Shown one piece after another: positions 16,996-26,423 of a DNA stretch of 64,000 nt. The notes below the pieces were generated by a model, which searched no databases, was not told the origin of the DNA, and saw only the letters and a program-made list of their open reading frames with translations. The stretch comes from Anaerolineales bacterium (GTDB lineage Bacteria; Chloroflexota; Anaerolineae; Anaerolineales; Villigracilaceae): NCBI GenBank assembly GCA_015075275.1, contig JABTUU010000002.1, positions 744,001-808,000 of the forward strand, read 5' to 3'. The translations under genes and the position numbers were made by a program. How positions within the stretch are numbered: the stretch's first letter is position 1; each line of letters begins with the position of its first letter.

Positions 16996-17439
16996 ATGAA
17001 TTCTTCTTCTCGTATCGACCAATCTCTGCGCGCATGGATGGAGGCGACCATGCATCGTTCTATGCGCGGATGGATACGCTTCGCTCGATCCAGCGGACTT
17101 TCGCTGCCGCAATTTAGCGTGCTGATGCAACTGCGCCATCGCGGCTCTTTCGGCATGTCTGAGATCGCTGAAAAATTTGAGATTACCCCTGCCGCCGCTA
17201 GTCAATTGACCGAAAAACTGGTTCAGGCTGGCTATATTGAGCGGATCGAGGATCCAAGCGATCGTCGCGCTAAATTGCTGCGTCTTTCAAAAGCGGGAGA
17301 AAAATTTGTCGTAGAGGGAGTCGAGGAGCGCTATCGCTGGATTAACGACCTGACCAAGCGGCTGAGCGCGGAAGAACAAGCGAAGATCTCCGAGGCGCTG
17401 ACGATCTTGATCAAAGCGATGGAAAACTTAATTCTTTAG
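16996..17439 (+). CDS. MarR-family transcriptional regulator
   Basis: 147 residues. The winged helix-turn-helix core is clear: LSLPQFSVLMQLRHRG, MSEIAEKFEITPAAASQLTEKLVQAGYIERIEDPSDRRAKLLRLSKAGEKF. The DRR wing is typical. MarR dimers repress drug-efflux genes and release DNA on ligand binding. It is first in a run with two ABC exporter genes and probably controls them through the palindrome upstream. An in-frame GTG at 16984 is an alternative start. Confidence 0.93.
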   Translation: MNSSSRIDQSLRAWMEATMHRSMRGWIRFARSSGLSLPQFSVLMQLRHRGSFGMSEIAEKFEITPAAASQLTEKLVQAGYIERIEDPSDRRAKLLRLSKAGEKFVVEGVEERYRWINDLTKRLSAEEQAKISEALTILIKAMENLIL

Positions 17440-17483
17440 TTTTCTACGATACCAATCTTTCAGTCACAAGGAATAATTTCACT

Positions 17484-19727
17484 ATGCACAAATTAGGAAA
17501 ATACATCAAACCGTATGGTTGGGCGCTGGCGATTTCGATTGCGTTGCTGTTCGCGCAAGCGAATTTTGACCTGGCTTTACCGGACTATCTCTCGCGTATC
17601 GTCAATGTCGGCATTCAGCAGGGCGGCGTGGAAAGCGCGGTTCCGGCGGCGATTCGCCAAAGCGCGATGAACCGCGCGGTTCTATTTATGAACGATGCGG
17701 ATAAAGACGCTGTTCTTGCGAATTACACGCTCGTGGATAGCGCGTCCGCGCAGTATGACGAATACGTCAACCAATATCCTGTCGTAGAAAACGAACCGAT
17801 TTACGTTCTCAATAAGATTGATAAAACGGAGACGGAACGTCTCAGCCCTATCATTGGCAAAGCGCTGCTGACGACGGCAGGGCTTGAACAAGCCCTCGCC
17901 GATCCCGAAAAAGCCGCGCAGATCGGCGAAGCCATAGGCGGATTTGATCTCAGCAAATTGCCGCCCGGCACAGATTTATTTGATGTGCTGGCGACCCTCC
18001 CCGCAGCGCAGCGCGCGCAGATTCAAGAATCGTTCAATTCCAAGTTTGAAGCGCTGGGCGAAAGCATGGTTGTGCAGGCGGCTGTCGGCGCGGTCAAAGC
18101 TGAGTATCAAGCGTTAGGCGTTGATACGGCGAGAATGCAAAATAACTACGTTATGACCGTCGGCGGTTGGATGTTGCTGCTCACTTTGCTCTCTGCCGCA
18201 TGCACTATTACGGTTGGTTATTTTTCCGCGCGCATCGCGGCTGGGCTGGCGCGCGACCTGCGTCGTTCCACCTTCCGAAAAGTAGAGCGTTTTTCCAGCG
18301 CCGAATTTGAGAAGTTCTCCACCGCTTCGTTGATCACGCGCACTACCAACGACATCACCCAAATTCAGATGGTTACGATGATGATGATTCGCATGGTGTT
18401 CTACGCTCCGCTCATCGGCGTTGGCGGCATCATCAAAGTGACCGCGCAAGATTCGCCGTTGACTTGGTTGATCGTTGTGGGCGTAATGATCTTGATCAGT
18501 CTGATCGCTATTGTGATGGTGTTCGCATTGCCCAAGTTCCGTATTATCCAAAAATTAGTAGATCGTCTCAACCTTGTATCGCGCGAGAATCTTTCGGGCA
18601 TGATGGTTATCCGCGCTTTCAATATGCAGGATTTTGAAGAAAAACGCTTCGACAAAGCCAACATAGATTTGACTGCCGTCAGTTTATTCATTAACCGCTT
18701 GATGGTGATCATGATGCCGGTCATGATGTTTGTGATGAACGCTTTAATGGTCGGCGTGAGCTGGTTTGGCGCAAAACAAGTCGCCGACGCCAATATTCAA
18801 GTCGGCGACATGATCGCCTTCATGCAATACGGAATGCAGATCATGTTTGCCTTCCTGATGATGTCTATGCTGTTCTTTATCCTGCCGCGCGCTTCGGTTT
18901 CCGCCGACCGTATCGCCGAAGTGTTGGATACCGAAATTTCAATTAACGATCCGAAGGAACCGAAGAAATTTTCTCCTTCGTTCAAAGGGCAAGTAGAATT
19001 CCGAAATGTCTTCTTCCGCTATCCCGGCGCAGACACGGATGTGTTGCATAACATTTCCTTCATCGCCAAACCCGGTGAGACGACGGCTTTTATCGGTTCG
19101 ACCGGTTCGGGAAAATCTACGATCATTAATTTATTGCCGCGCTTCCACGAAGTGACGGGCGGCGCAATTCTGGTGGATGGCACAGACATCCGCGACGTGA
19201 CCCAGCACGACCTGCGCGAGAGGATTGGCTATGTTCCACAAAAAAGCGCGCTCTTCTCCGGGACCATCGAGAGCAACCTGCGCTACGCCGATCAGAACGC
19301 CAGTCTGCAAACGCTGCACGCCGCGATCGAAGCGGCGCAAGCCAAAGAGTTTGTGGATTCAACGCCGCAGGGCATCGCCGCGGAAATTTCACAAGGCGGC
19401 GCGAACGTCTCCGGCGGGCAGAAGCAACGACTCTCCATCGCCCGCGCATTGGTCAAGAAGCCGCCGATCTACATCTTCGACGATAGTTTCTCGGCGCTCG
19501 ATTTTAAGACCGACGCGGCGCTGCGACGCGCGTTCAAAACCTACTCCGCCGACAGCGCTCTGCTGATCGTCACCCAGCGCGTCTCCACCATCAAGAACGC
19601 CGAACAGATCATCGTGCTGGATGAAGGGCGCATCGTGGGCAAAGGAACGCATAAGGAACTTCTGGAAAATTGTGAAACGTATCGAGAGATCGCGACTTCG
19701 CAACTCTCTCAGGAGGAATTAGCATGA
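17484..19727 (+). CDS. ABC exporter half, ATPase plus membrane domain, degenerate catalytic site
   Basis: 747 residues. After the first membrane helix comes a long extracytoplasmic insert (about 45-225), then the rest of the type IV exporter membrane domain (to about 480) and the ATPase domain. Walker A is GSTGSGKST (about 537), the signature VSGGQKQR (about 641). Walker B is IYIFDDSFSALD, with Asp where the catalytic Glu should be, so the site built by this Walker B is the weak one. That is typical of heterodimeric exporters such as LmrCD, BmrCD or TM287/288. It overlaps the partner gene by four bases. Drug or lipid efflux is likely; the substrate is unknown. Confidence 0.93.
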   Translation: MHKLGKYIKPYGWALAISIALLFAQANFDLALPDYLSRIVNVGIQQGGVESAVPAAIRQSAMNRAVLFMNDADKDAVLANYTLVDSASAQYDEYVNQYPVVENEPIYVLNKIDKTETERLSPIIGKALLTTAGLEQALADPEKAAQIGEAIGGFDLSKLPPGTDLFDVLATLPAAQRAQIQESFNSKFEALGESMVVQAAVGAVKAEYQALGVDTARMQNNYVMTVGGWMLLLTLLSAACTITVGYFSARIAAGLARDLRRSTFRKVERFSSAEFEKFSTASLITRTTNDITQIQMVTMMMIRMVFYAPLIGVGGIIKVTAQDSPLTWLIVVGVMILISLIAIVMVFALPKFRIIQKLVDRLNLVSRENLSGMMVIRAFNMQDFEEKRFDKANIDLTAVSLFINRLMVIMMPVMMFVMNALMVGVSWFGAKQVADANIQVGDMIAFMQYGMQIMFAFLMMSMLFFILPRASVSADRIAEVLDTEISINDPKEPKKFSPSFKGQVEFRNVFFRYPGADTDVLHNISFIAKPGETTAFIGSTGSGKSTIINLLPRFHEVTGGAILVDGTDIRDVTQHDLRERIGYVPQKSALFSGTIESNLRYADQNASLQTLHAAIEAAQAKEFVDSTPQGIAAEISQGGANVSGGQKQRLSIARALVKKPPIYIFDDSFSALDFKTDAALRRAFKTYSADSALLIVTQRVSTIKNAEQIIVLDEGRIVGKGTHKELLENCETYREIATSQLSQEELA

Positions 19728-21598
19728 TGAACAGACCCGGCGGACAACAAAACCGCTCGATGATGCCGAACCCGCACGGCATGGTGGGCGCGCCCGTTTC
19801 AAAAGCCCGCGACTTCAAAGGCACGATGCGCAAGTTGCTCGCGTATATGAGCGCTTATCGCGGCGCGATCATTATCGTCTTTCTCTTCGCCATCGCTTCC
19901 ACCGCTTCCAATATTGCGGGACCGAAGATCCTTGGCAACGCCACCACCAAACTATTCGAAGGCGTGATGGCGCAATTGAACAATACCGGCTCAATCGATT
20001 TCGACTACATCGGACAGATCGCGTTGATTGCGTTGAGCTTGTATCTGATCTCCTCGCTCTTCGCCTATATTCAAGGTTGGATCATGGCGGACGTTTCGAC
20101 CAACATCGCCTACCGTTTCCGCCGCGACATCTCGGAGAAGATGAACCGTATGCCGCTGAAGTATTTCGACCGCACCACGCACGGCGAAGTGCTTTCGCGC
20201 ATCACCAACGACGTAGATACGGTCAACCAGACGTTGAGCCAGAGCCTGACCCAGCTCATCACCTCGTTCGTCACCGTCGTCGGTGTGTTGATCATGATGC
20301 TCTCGATCAGCTGGCTGATGACTCTGGCGGCGTTGATCGTCATCCCGCTTTCGGGGATTGTGGTCAGCGTGATCGTGCGCCAATCGCAAAAGTTTTTCAA
20401 AGAACAGCAGGATTATCTCGGCAACGTCAACGGTCACGTGGAAGAAATGTACGGCGGTCACATCGTGATGAAAGCCTTCAACGGCGAAGAGGAAAGCGTC
20501 AAGACGTTCGACAAATCGAACGATAAATTATTCGACGTGGCGTGGAAGTCGCAGTTTCTCTCCGGCATGATGATGCCGATCATGATGTTCATCGGCAACC
20601 TCGGCTACGTGGCGGTCTCCATCCTTGGCGGTTACCTCGTCATCAAAAAGACCATCGCTGTCGGTGATATTCAGGCGTTCATTCAATACGTCCGCTCGTT
20701 CACACAGCCGATCACCCAACTGGCGAACATCTCCAACGTCCTGCAACAGACTGCGGCGGCGGCGGAGCGCGTCTTCGAGTTTCTCGCTGAAGAGGAAGAA
20801 ATTCCCGACACCCAAAGTCCCGTCGCGCTGGCGAATGTGACCGGTCGCGTGGAGTTCAAAGATGTCCGCTTCGGCTATAGCCCGGATAAGATCATCATCA
20901 ACGATTTCTCGGCGGAAGCGAAGCCGGGCAAAAAAGTCGCCATTGTTGGTCCGACTGGCGCGGGCAAGACCACCATGGTCAAGCTACTGATGCGCTTCTA
21001 CGATGTGAACAGCGGCTCCATCCTCGTGGACGGGCATGACATCCGCGACTACACCCGTCACGACCTGCGCAAGATGTTCGGCATGGTGTTGCAAGACACG
21101 TGGCTGTACAACGGACCCATCATGGAAAATATCCGCTATGGGCGCCCCGACGCGACCGATGCGGAAGTGATTGCCGCCGCGCAAATGGCGCACGTGGATC
21201 ATTTCGTCCACACACTGCCGGATGGCTATAACATGGTCTTGAACGAAGAGACCTCCAACATCTCGCAGGGACAAATGCAATTGCTCACCATCGCGCGCGC
21301 GTTCCTTGCCGATCCGAAGATCCTCATCCTCGACGAAGCCACCAGCTCGGTGGACACGCGCACCGAAGTCCTCATCCAACGCGCCATGGACGACCTGATG
21401 AAGAACCGTACAAGTTTCGTCATCGCGCACCGCCTCTCCACCATCCGCAATGCAGACTTGATCCTCGTGATGGATCACGGCGACATCGTAGAGCAAGGCG
21501 CGCACGAAGAATTGCTCGCCGCGCAAGGCTTCTATCACAACCTGTACATGAGCCAATTCGCCCAGCAGGGAGAAGTGTTGGAAGCGGTTGCAGCGTGA
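19724..21598 (+). CDS. ABC exporter half, partner subunit with canonical ATPase site
   Basis: 624 residues. Membrane domain about 30-360, ATPase domain about 370-615. Walker A is GPTGAGKTT (about 408), Walker B ILILDEATSS with the catalytic Glu. The signature is altered to ISQGQMQ, as in other heterodimer partners. Together with the preceding subunit it gives one full and one degenerate ATP site. The start follows AGGAGG inside the previous gene (ATGA overlap), indicating coupled translation in a 1:1 ratio. Confidence 0.93.
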   Translation: MMNRPGGQQNRSMMPNPHGMVGAPVSKARDFKGTMRKLLAYMSAYRGAIIIVFLFAIASTASNIAGPKILGNATTKLFEGVMAQLNNTGSIDFDYIGQIALIALSLYLISSLFAYIQGWIMADVSTNIAYRFRRDISEKMNRMPLKYFDRTTHGEVLSRITNDVDTVNQTLSQSLTQLITSFVTVVGVLIMMLSISWLMTLAALIVIPLSGIVVSVIVRQSQKFFKEQQDYLGNVNGHVEEMYGGHIVMKAFNGEEESVKTFDKSNDKLFDVAWKSQFLSGMMMPIMMFIGNLGYVAVSILGGYLVIKKTIAVGDIQAFIQYVRSFTQPITQLANISNVLQQTAAAAERVFEFLAEEEEIPDTQSPVALANVTGRVEFKDVRFGYSPDKIIINDFSAEAKPGKKVAIVGPTGAGKTTMVKLLMRFYDVNSGSILVDGHDIRDYTRHDLRKMFGMVLQDTWLYNGPIMENIRYGRPDATDAEVIAAAQMAHVDHFVHTLPDGYNMVLNEETSNISQGQMQLLTIARAFLADPKILILDEATSSVDTRTEVLIQRAMDDLMKNRTSFVIAHRLSTIRNADLILVMDHGDIVEQGAHEELLAAQGFYHNLYMSQFAQQGEVLEAVAA

Positions 21599-21612
21599 AA
21601 TTTACAAACGAA

Positions 21613-21645
21613 CAAAAACATCCCGCCAAAGACGGGATGTTTTTG
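21613..21645 (+). terminator. Rho-independent terminator of the exporter operon
   Basis: A 13-bp stem (CAAAAACATCCCG and complement) with a 7-nt loop, with T-rich sequence at the 3' arm. Confidence 0.88.
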
Positions 21646-21737
21646 TTTAAGAAGAATTAAACACACAACAAAATTTTTGTGGTATAAAAATTTCAGAACG
21701 AAATCATATCAGGCGGGAATGAAGCGAATCAATCAAC

Positions 21738-23474
21738 ATGTCAGATATTTTATTGCGCCATCTCACTTTTCTTTATGGAAAAGATCGATCTTCTCGACTT
21801 TTGGATCGAGTTGAATGGATTCTCTCCGACCATCGCGCCCGCCTCTCTCCACGGGCAAGCGGACTCAGCCAGCGCGACTCGCTCCTCATCCTCTACGGCG
21901 ACCAAATCCAACGCGCGGATGAAAAGCCGCTTCAGACTCTCAAGAAGTTTTGCGACACATACTTGAAAGATGTCGTCAGCGGGATTCACATCCTCCCGTT
22001 CTACCCGTGGACCTCCGACGATGGCTTCTCGGTGATGGATTATCGCCAAATTGACTCTACGCTCGGCGATTGGGACGATGTCTCGTCGCTGAAAAATTTC
22101 CGTTTGATGTTCGATGCGGTGATCAATCACATCTCATCGAAGAGCGATTGGTTTCAAAAATTTCTACAGGACGATCCGCGTTACAAAGATTATTTCATCA
22201 CCGTTGAAGGCGAACCTGACCTTTCGCAAGTTGTCCGTCCGCGCGCTTTGCCGCTGCTCACATCGTTTCAAACTCCATCTGGTGAGAAAAAAGTGTGGAC
22301 GACATTCAGCGCCGACCAGATTGACCTCAATTTCAGAAATCCCGAAGTCCTGCTCGAGATTCTCGACATCCTCCTGCTCTACGTCGAACACGGCGCGGAC
22401 TTCATCCGCCTCGACGCCATCGCCTACTTGTGGAAAGAGATCGGCACAACCTGCATTCACCTTCCGCAAGTACACGCGATTATTCAATTTCTGCGTGCCG
22501 CGCTGAACGAGGTCGCCCCGCATGTTCATCTCATCACCGAGACGAACGTCCCGCACACCGATAATATCTCCTACTTCGGCGATGGGACGAATGAAGCGCA
22601 ACTCGTCTATAATTTCGCCCTGCCGCCGTTGACACTTCACACCTTCCACACAGGCAACGCGCACACTTTATCGAATTGGGCAAAGACATTAACTCTGCCA
22701 TCCAATCAAACCACCTTCTTCAACTTCCTCGCCTCGCACGACGGCATCGGACTGAATCCCGCCCGCGGCATTCTGCCCGCCGAAGAAATTGACTCGCTGG
22801 TGAACAAAACTCTCGCACACGGCGGCTTGATCTCCTACAAACACAACGCAGACGGGACGCAGAGTCCCTACGAGATGAACATCAATTATTTCGACGCGCT
22901 GTCTGACCCGAATGCCCTCATCCCCAGCCCTTCCCCCACAGGGAGAGGGGTTAGGGGTGAGGGCGAGCGCGAATCCCTCGATCTCCAAGTCAACCGTTTC
23001 GTCGCCGCGCAAGCCATCATGCTCTCGTTGATCGGCGTGCCAGGCATTTACTTCCACAGCCTCTTCGGCTCGCGCGGCTGGACGGAAGGCGTCAAACAAA
23101 CGGGACGCAACCGCACGATCAACCGCGAGAAATGTCAGTTCGATGAATTGCAGACTCAACTGGCGGATGAATCCTCTCTGCGCTTTAAAGTTTTCAGCAA
23201 TTACACTCAATTGCTGAAAGCCAGAAGCAGTTCACCCGCGTTTCATCCGCATGGGACGCAAGTAGTTTTGAATCTTCATCCATCCGTCTTTGCCATCGAA
23301 CGACTCTCGCCCGATGAAAAGTCTCGTGTGGTGTGTATGCAGAATGTCAGTGAAAAGAAAATTTCTTTCACGACAAACTACAAATCGGCGAAAGACCTTG
23401 TCACGGGTCACAAGATTCAAATGTCAAACATCACGCTTGAACCATATCAGGTATTGTGGATAAAAATTAATTGA
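21738..23474 (+). CDS. GH13_18-type sucrose/glucosylglycerate phosphorylase-like enzyme
   Basis: 578 residues. The glycoside phosphorylase pattern is clear: SGIHILPFYPWTSDDGFSVMDY near 80, FDAVINHIS, DFIRLDAIAYLWKE with the nucleophile Asp, HLITETNVPH with the acid/base Glu, and FNFLASHDGIGLNP. It should phosphorolyse an alpha-glucoside to glucose 1-phosphate. Sucrose is the classical substrate. Two glycosyltransferases and a GpgS-type synthase lie directly downstream, so glucosylglycerate (known for this subfamily) is at least as likely; this is inference from context. About 18 residues near 395 (PSPSPTGRG...) come from a palindromic repeat inserted in frame. Confidence 0.88.
   Translation: MSDILLRHLTFLYGKDRSSRLLDRVEWILSDHRARLSPRASGLSQRDSLLILYGDQIQRADEKPLQTLKKFCDTYLKDVVSGIHILPFYPWTSDDGFSVMDYRQIDSTLGDWDDVSSLKNFRLMFDAVINHISSKSDWFQKFLQDDPRYKDYFITVEGEPDLSQVVRPRALPLLTSFQTPSGEKKVWTTFSADQIDLNFRNPEVLLEILDILLLYVEHGADFIRLDAIAYLWKEIGTTCIHLPQVHAIIQFLRAALNEVAPHVHLITETNVPHTDNISYFGDGTNEAQLVYNFALPPLTLHTFHTGNAHTLSNWAKTLTLPSNQTTFFNFLASHDGIGLNPARGILPAEEIDSLVNKTLAHGGLISYKHNADGTQSPYEMNINYFDALSDPNALIPSPSPTGRGVRGEGERESLDLQVNRFVAAQAIMLSLIGVPGIYFHSLFGSRGWTEGVKQTGRNRTINREKCQFDELQTQLADESSLRFKVFSNYTQLLKARSSSPAFHPHGTQVVLNLHPSVFAIERLSPDEKSRVVCMQNVSEKKISFTTNYKSAKDLVTGHKIQMSNITLEPYQVLWIKIN
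22915..22963. repeat. Palindromic repeat inside the GH13 coding region
   Basis: CCCTCA...TGAGGG imperfect inverted repeat of about 49 bp, very C-rich then G-rich. It is read in frame as PSPSPTGRGVRGEGE, a composition unlike the rest of the enzyme and lying in a loop between conserved blocks. Confidence 0.75.
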
Positions 23475-23476
23475 TC

Positions 23477-23599
23477 ATGTCGTTGCGAGGAGGGTTGAGA
23501 TGCGACAGCATCGAAATCCCGACGAAGCAATCTCCTGTTGTTTGGCAAAGTATCTTGATACAGGAGATTGCTTCGAGCCTTCGGCTCTCGCAACGACAT
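23477..23599. repeat. MITE-like palindromic element
   Basis: Thirteen-bp terminal inverted repeats (ATGTCGTTGCGAG at 23477 and its complement ending at 23599) enclose a second perfect 16-bp inverted repeat (CGAAGCAATCTCCTGT, 23523-23538 and 23560-23575). It is about 123 bp with no coding capacity, between the GH13 gene and the next glycosyltransferase. It resembles small non-autonomous elements common in many bacteria. Confidence 0.8.
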
Positions 23600-23618
23600 A
23601 GAAAACACAAAGGAACCT

Positions 23619-24962
23619 ATGACACCCTCCTCTCACAACATCGGCTTCATCTCAACCCGCTTCGCAGGCGCCGACGGCGTCTCGCTTGAAACTGCGAAAT
23701 GGGCGACCGTTCTCGAACGACTCGGGCACAAATGTTTTTACTTCGCGGGCAAGTGCGATCGGGAGCCGAATCAGTCCCACGTCGTGCCTGAGGCGTTTTA
23801 TCGTCATCCCGAAATTGACAAGTTGAATCAGCAAGCTTATTCGGGCAGTTGGACGGTCACGAACGAGGCGCGCGCGGAGCATCCCGAAATGGTGCATCTG
23901 CACAAAGATTTTTTTTCCATCTATGTTCGCCCGCCCGCGATGACGCGCCGCGTGAACGAACTCAAAGATTATTTCAAAGATCATTTGTATGAATTTGCGC
24001 GTCGCTTCGATCTCGAAATCCTCATCGTCGAAAACGCGCTGACGATTCCGCTCAACCTGCCGCTCGGTCTCGCCATCACCGAGTTCATCGCCGAGACGGG
24101 CTACCCGACCATCGCGCATCATCATGATTTTCATTGGGAGCGCCAGCGTTTCCAAGTCAACTGCGTGGGCGATTATCTCGCCGCCGCGTTCCCGCCGACC
24201 CTGCCTTCGATTCGACACGTGGTCATCAACACGATCCAAGCCCAACAAGTCGCTTCGCGTTTTGGATTGGCGGCGCGCGTGATTCCCAATGTGATGGATT
24301 TCGACTCTCCGCCGCCCGCTTCAGATTCCTACGGGCAAACTGTCCGCGCCGACTTCGGCATTCGCGACGGGGAATATTTTTTCCTGCAACCCACGCGCGT
24401 CATCCAACGCAAGGGAATCGAACATGCGATTGAACTCATGCGCCGCCTCGACCTGCCCGCCAAACTCATCATCTCGCACGCCGCAGGCGATGAAGGTACG
24501 GCATACGAAAAACGAGTCCGCGAGTACGCCGACCTGCTCGATGTCACTGTGCGATTCGAATCCGATCTAGTGCAAGATTCGCGCGGCACGACAAAAGACG
24601 GAAAGAAAATTTACACACTTGGCGACGTGTACCCTCACGCCGATTTGGTCACATATCCCTCCGCCATCGAAGGATTTGGCAACGCCTTCCTCGAAGCCGT
24701 GTACTATCGCCGCTTGATCCTCGTCAACAATTATTCCATCTACGAAGTGGATATCAAGCCGAAAGGATTCCGCACCCTCTGGTTTGACGGCTTCATCAGC
24801 GACAGCACGCTCGATGCAACGCGCAACGCTCTCAAAAATCCAGACCAGACGCAGGAGTGGACTGAACTGAACTATCAACTCGCTGAACGATATTTTTCAT
24901 ATACCGTTTTAGAGCGTCGGCTCGAATCCATTGTGGCGGATTGTTTGGGGTATCAGGTATGA
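23619..24962 (+). CDS. Glycosyltransferase family 4 protein
   Basis: 447 residues from the ATG after AAAGGAACCT. The longer open frame upstream lies in the MITE-like repeat. GT-B fold: the N-terminal half starts HNIGFISTRFAGADGVSLETAKWA. In the C-terminal half are FLQPTRVIQRKGIEHAIEL and the donor-binding YPSAIEGFGNAFLEAVYY (EGFGNAFLE, the E-x7-E region). Retaining transfer from a nucleotide-sugar is expected. The neighbourhood (GH13_18, GpgS) suggests a step in glucosylglycerate or mannosylglucosylglycerate synthesis; this is inference, not a motif. Confidence 0.85.
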   Translation: MTPSSHNIGFISTRFAGADGVSLETAKWATVLERLGHKCFYFAGKCDREPNQSHVVPEAFYRHPEIDKLNQQAYSGSWTVTNEARAEHPEMVHLHKDFFSIYVRPPAMTRRVNELKDYFKDHLYEFARRFDLEILIVENALTIPLNLPLGLAITEFIAETGYPTIAHHHDFHWERQRFQVNCVGDYLAAAFPPTLPSIRHVVINTIQAQQVASRFGLAARVIPNVMDFDSPPPASDSYGQTVRADFGIRDGEYFFLQPTRVIQRKGIEHAIELMRRLDLPAKLIISHAAGDEGTAYEKRVREYADLLDVTVRFESDLVQDSRGTTKDGKKIYTLGDVYPHADLVTYPSAIEGFGNAFLEAVYYRRLILVNNYSIYEVDIKPKGFRTLWFDGFISDSTLDATRNALKNPDQTQEWTELNYQLAERYFSYTVLERRLESIVADCLGYQV

Positions 24963-24974
24963 GCGCGCCCGTAC

Positions 24975-25079
24975 CGCAAAGTTCACTTTGCGTTTTGCGT
25001 TACGAGAAATTCGTACAACAAAGTTCACTTTGCGCTTTTGTGTTGCAAGAATTAGGTGAGTCGCAAGATAAATCTTGCG
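24975..25079. repeat. Three short palindromes with different stems
   Basis: CGCAAAGTTCACTTTGCG (24975-24992), a close copy around 25014-25034, and CGCAAGATAAATCTTGCG (25062-25079), with TACCG or GGTACGG flanks. They share layout and outer bases while the inner stem changes on both arms together. They fill the gap between the two GT4 genes. Confidence 0.75.
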
Positions 25080-25098
25080 GTACGGAAAAAGGATATTT

Positions 25099-26337
25099 AT
25101 GAACATCGCCCTCCTCCATTACTCCGTTCCTCCCATCGTCGGCGGCGTGGAAAGTGTCATCGCCCATCACGCGCGGCTGATGTGGAACGACGGACATTCT
25201 GTGCGCTTGATTGCGGCGCGCGGCGAATCGTTGAATGGGCATATTCCATTGATAACGATGCCGCTTGCCGATTCACGCCATGAACGCATCCTGCAAGTCA
25301 AAGAAGAGTTGGATCGCGGCGAAGTGACCGAAGAATTTGACGTGATCCGCGACAAACTGGCGATTGAACTGCAAAAGGCGCTAACAGGCGTGGACGTGTT
25401 GATCGCGCACAACGTCTGTTCGCTCAACAAGAATCTCGCGCTGACCGCCGCGCTTCACCAACTTCACAAATCAAACACACTGCCGCGTTTGATCCTCTGG
25501 CATCACGACCTCGCATGGACAACGCCGCGCTATCTGCCTGAACTCCACGATGGCTATCCCTGGGATTTACTTCGCACCGATTGGGGCAACCTCACGCATG
25601 TTGTCGTCTCAGAATTGCGCCGCGATGAATTATCTGAACTAATGAGCATCGAACCCGCTTCAATTCAAGTCATCCCCAACGGCGTGAACGTGGAAGAATT
25701 TTACAAACTCGAAGTGTTGAGTGAGTCCCTGCTTGAGAAAACAAAATTATTGGACGCTGCGCCGATATTGTTATTGCCTGTTCGCATCACGCCGCGCAAG
25801 AACATCGAACTTGCGTTGAACTCACTCGCCGCGTTGAAAAAGGATTTCCCCCAAGCCGCGCTCGTGGTGACGGGTCCGCTGGGTCCGCACAATGGGAACA
25901 ACGTCAAATACTTTGAAATGCTAACGAATTTGCGTAAGCAACTTGGCTTGGAAGATTCGGCGCATTTCCTCGCGGAACTTCACGACGGCTTTTTGCCCGA
26001 CGAGGTCATCGCCGATTTTTATCGCGTGGCAGACGCGCTCTTCTTCCCCAGCCGCGAGGAGGGATTCGGGATCCCGTTGATCGAAGCCGCGTTCAGCCAT
26101 CTCCCCGCCTTCTGCGCGGACATCCCTCCGCTGAAAAAACTCGGCGGCGAAGATGCCCTTTTCTTTTCACCCAATGAAAAAGTAGAAGCCGTTGCGAAGT
26201 TGATCGCGAGTTATTTTCAAACATCTCTTCCCGCGCGGCTTGCCATGCGCGCGCGTGATTCTTTCCGTTGGGAAGCGATCTATCGTCAACATATTGCGCC
26301 GTTAATTCGTACGGCAAGGTTCACCTTGCCCACCTAA
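25099..26337 (+). CDS. Glycosyltransferase family 4 protein
   Basis: 412 residues from MNIALLHYSVPPIVGGVESV, after AAAGGAT. GT-B fold with the usual GG.E near the start, IPNGVNVEEFYKL (about 194), LLPVRITPRKNIELAL, and FFPSREEGFGIPLIEAAF as the donor-site E-x7-E. It differs in sequence from the GT4 upstream, so it probably catalyses another step. The last codons (TARFTLPT) come from a GGCAAGGTTCACCTTGCC palindrome, so the repeat has supplied the C-terminus and stop. Confidence 0.85.
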   Translation: MNIALLHYSVPPIVGGVESVIAHHARLMWNDGHSVRLIAARGESLNGHIPLITMPLADSRHERILQVKEELDRGEVTEEFDVIRDKLAIELQKALTGVDVLIAHNVCSLNKNLALTAALHQLHKSNTLPRLILWHHDLAWTTPRYLPELHDGYPWDLLRTDWGNLTHVVVSELRRDELSELMSIEPASIQVIPNGVNVEEFYKLEVLSESLLEKTKLLDAAPILLLPVRITPRKNIELALNSLAALKKDFPQAALVVTGPLGPHNGNNVKYFEMLTNLRKQLGLEDSAHFLAELHDGFLPDEVIADFYRVADALFFPSREEGFGIPLIEAAFSHLPAFCADIPPLKKLGGEDALFFSPNEKVEAVAKLIASYFQTSLPARLAMRARDSFRWEAIYRQHIAPLIRTARFTLPT

Positions 26338-26401
26338 TACGCAAATGCAAAGTGAACTTTGCAGTACAGCGCTCGCTCGCAAAGTGAACTTTGCGGCACG
26401 G
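26313..26401. repeat. Three further copies of the short palindrome family
   Basis: GGCAAGGTTCACCTTGCC (26313-26330, within the GT4 C-terminus), TGCAAAGTGAACTTTGCA (about 26346-26363) and CGCAAAGTGAACTTTGCG (about 26379-26396). Each has TAC or GGCACGG-type flanks. Confidence 0.75.
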
Positions 26402-26423
26402 CTTTCACTTGAAAGGACATGCA

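Noticed and set aside
24975..26401. CRISPR or iteron array
   Set aside because: The palindromes are irregularly spaced, differ in stem sequence and surround an ordinary gene.
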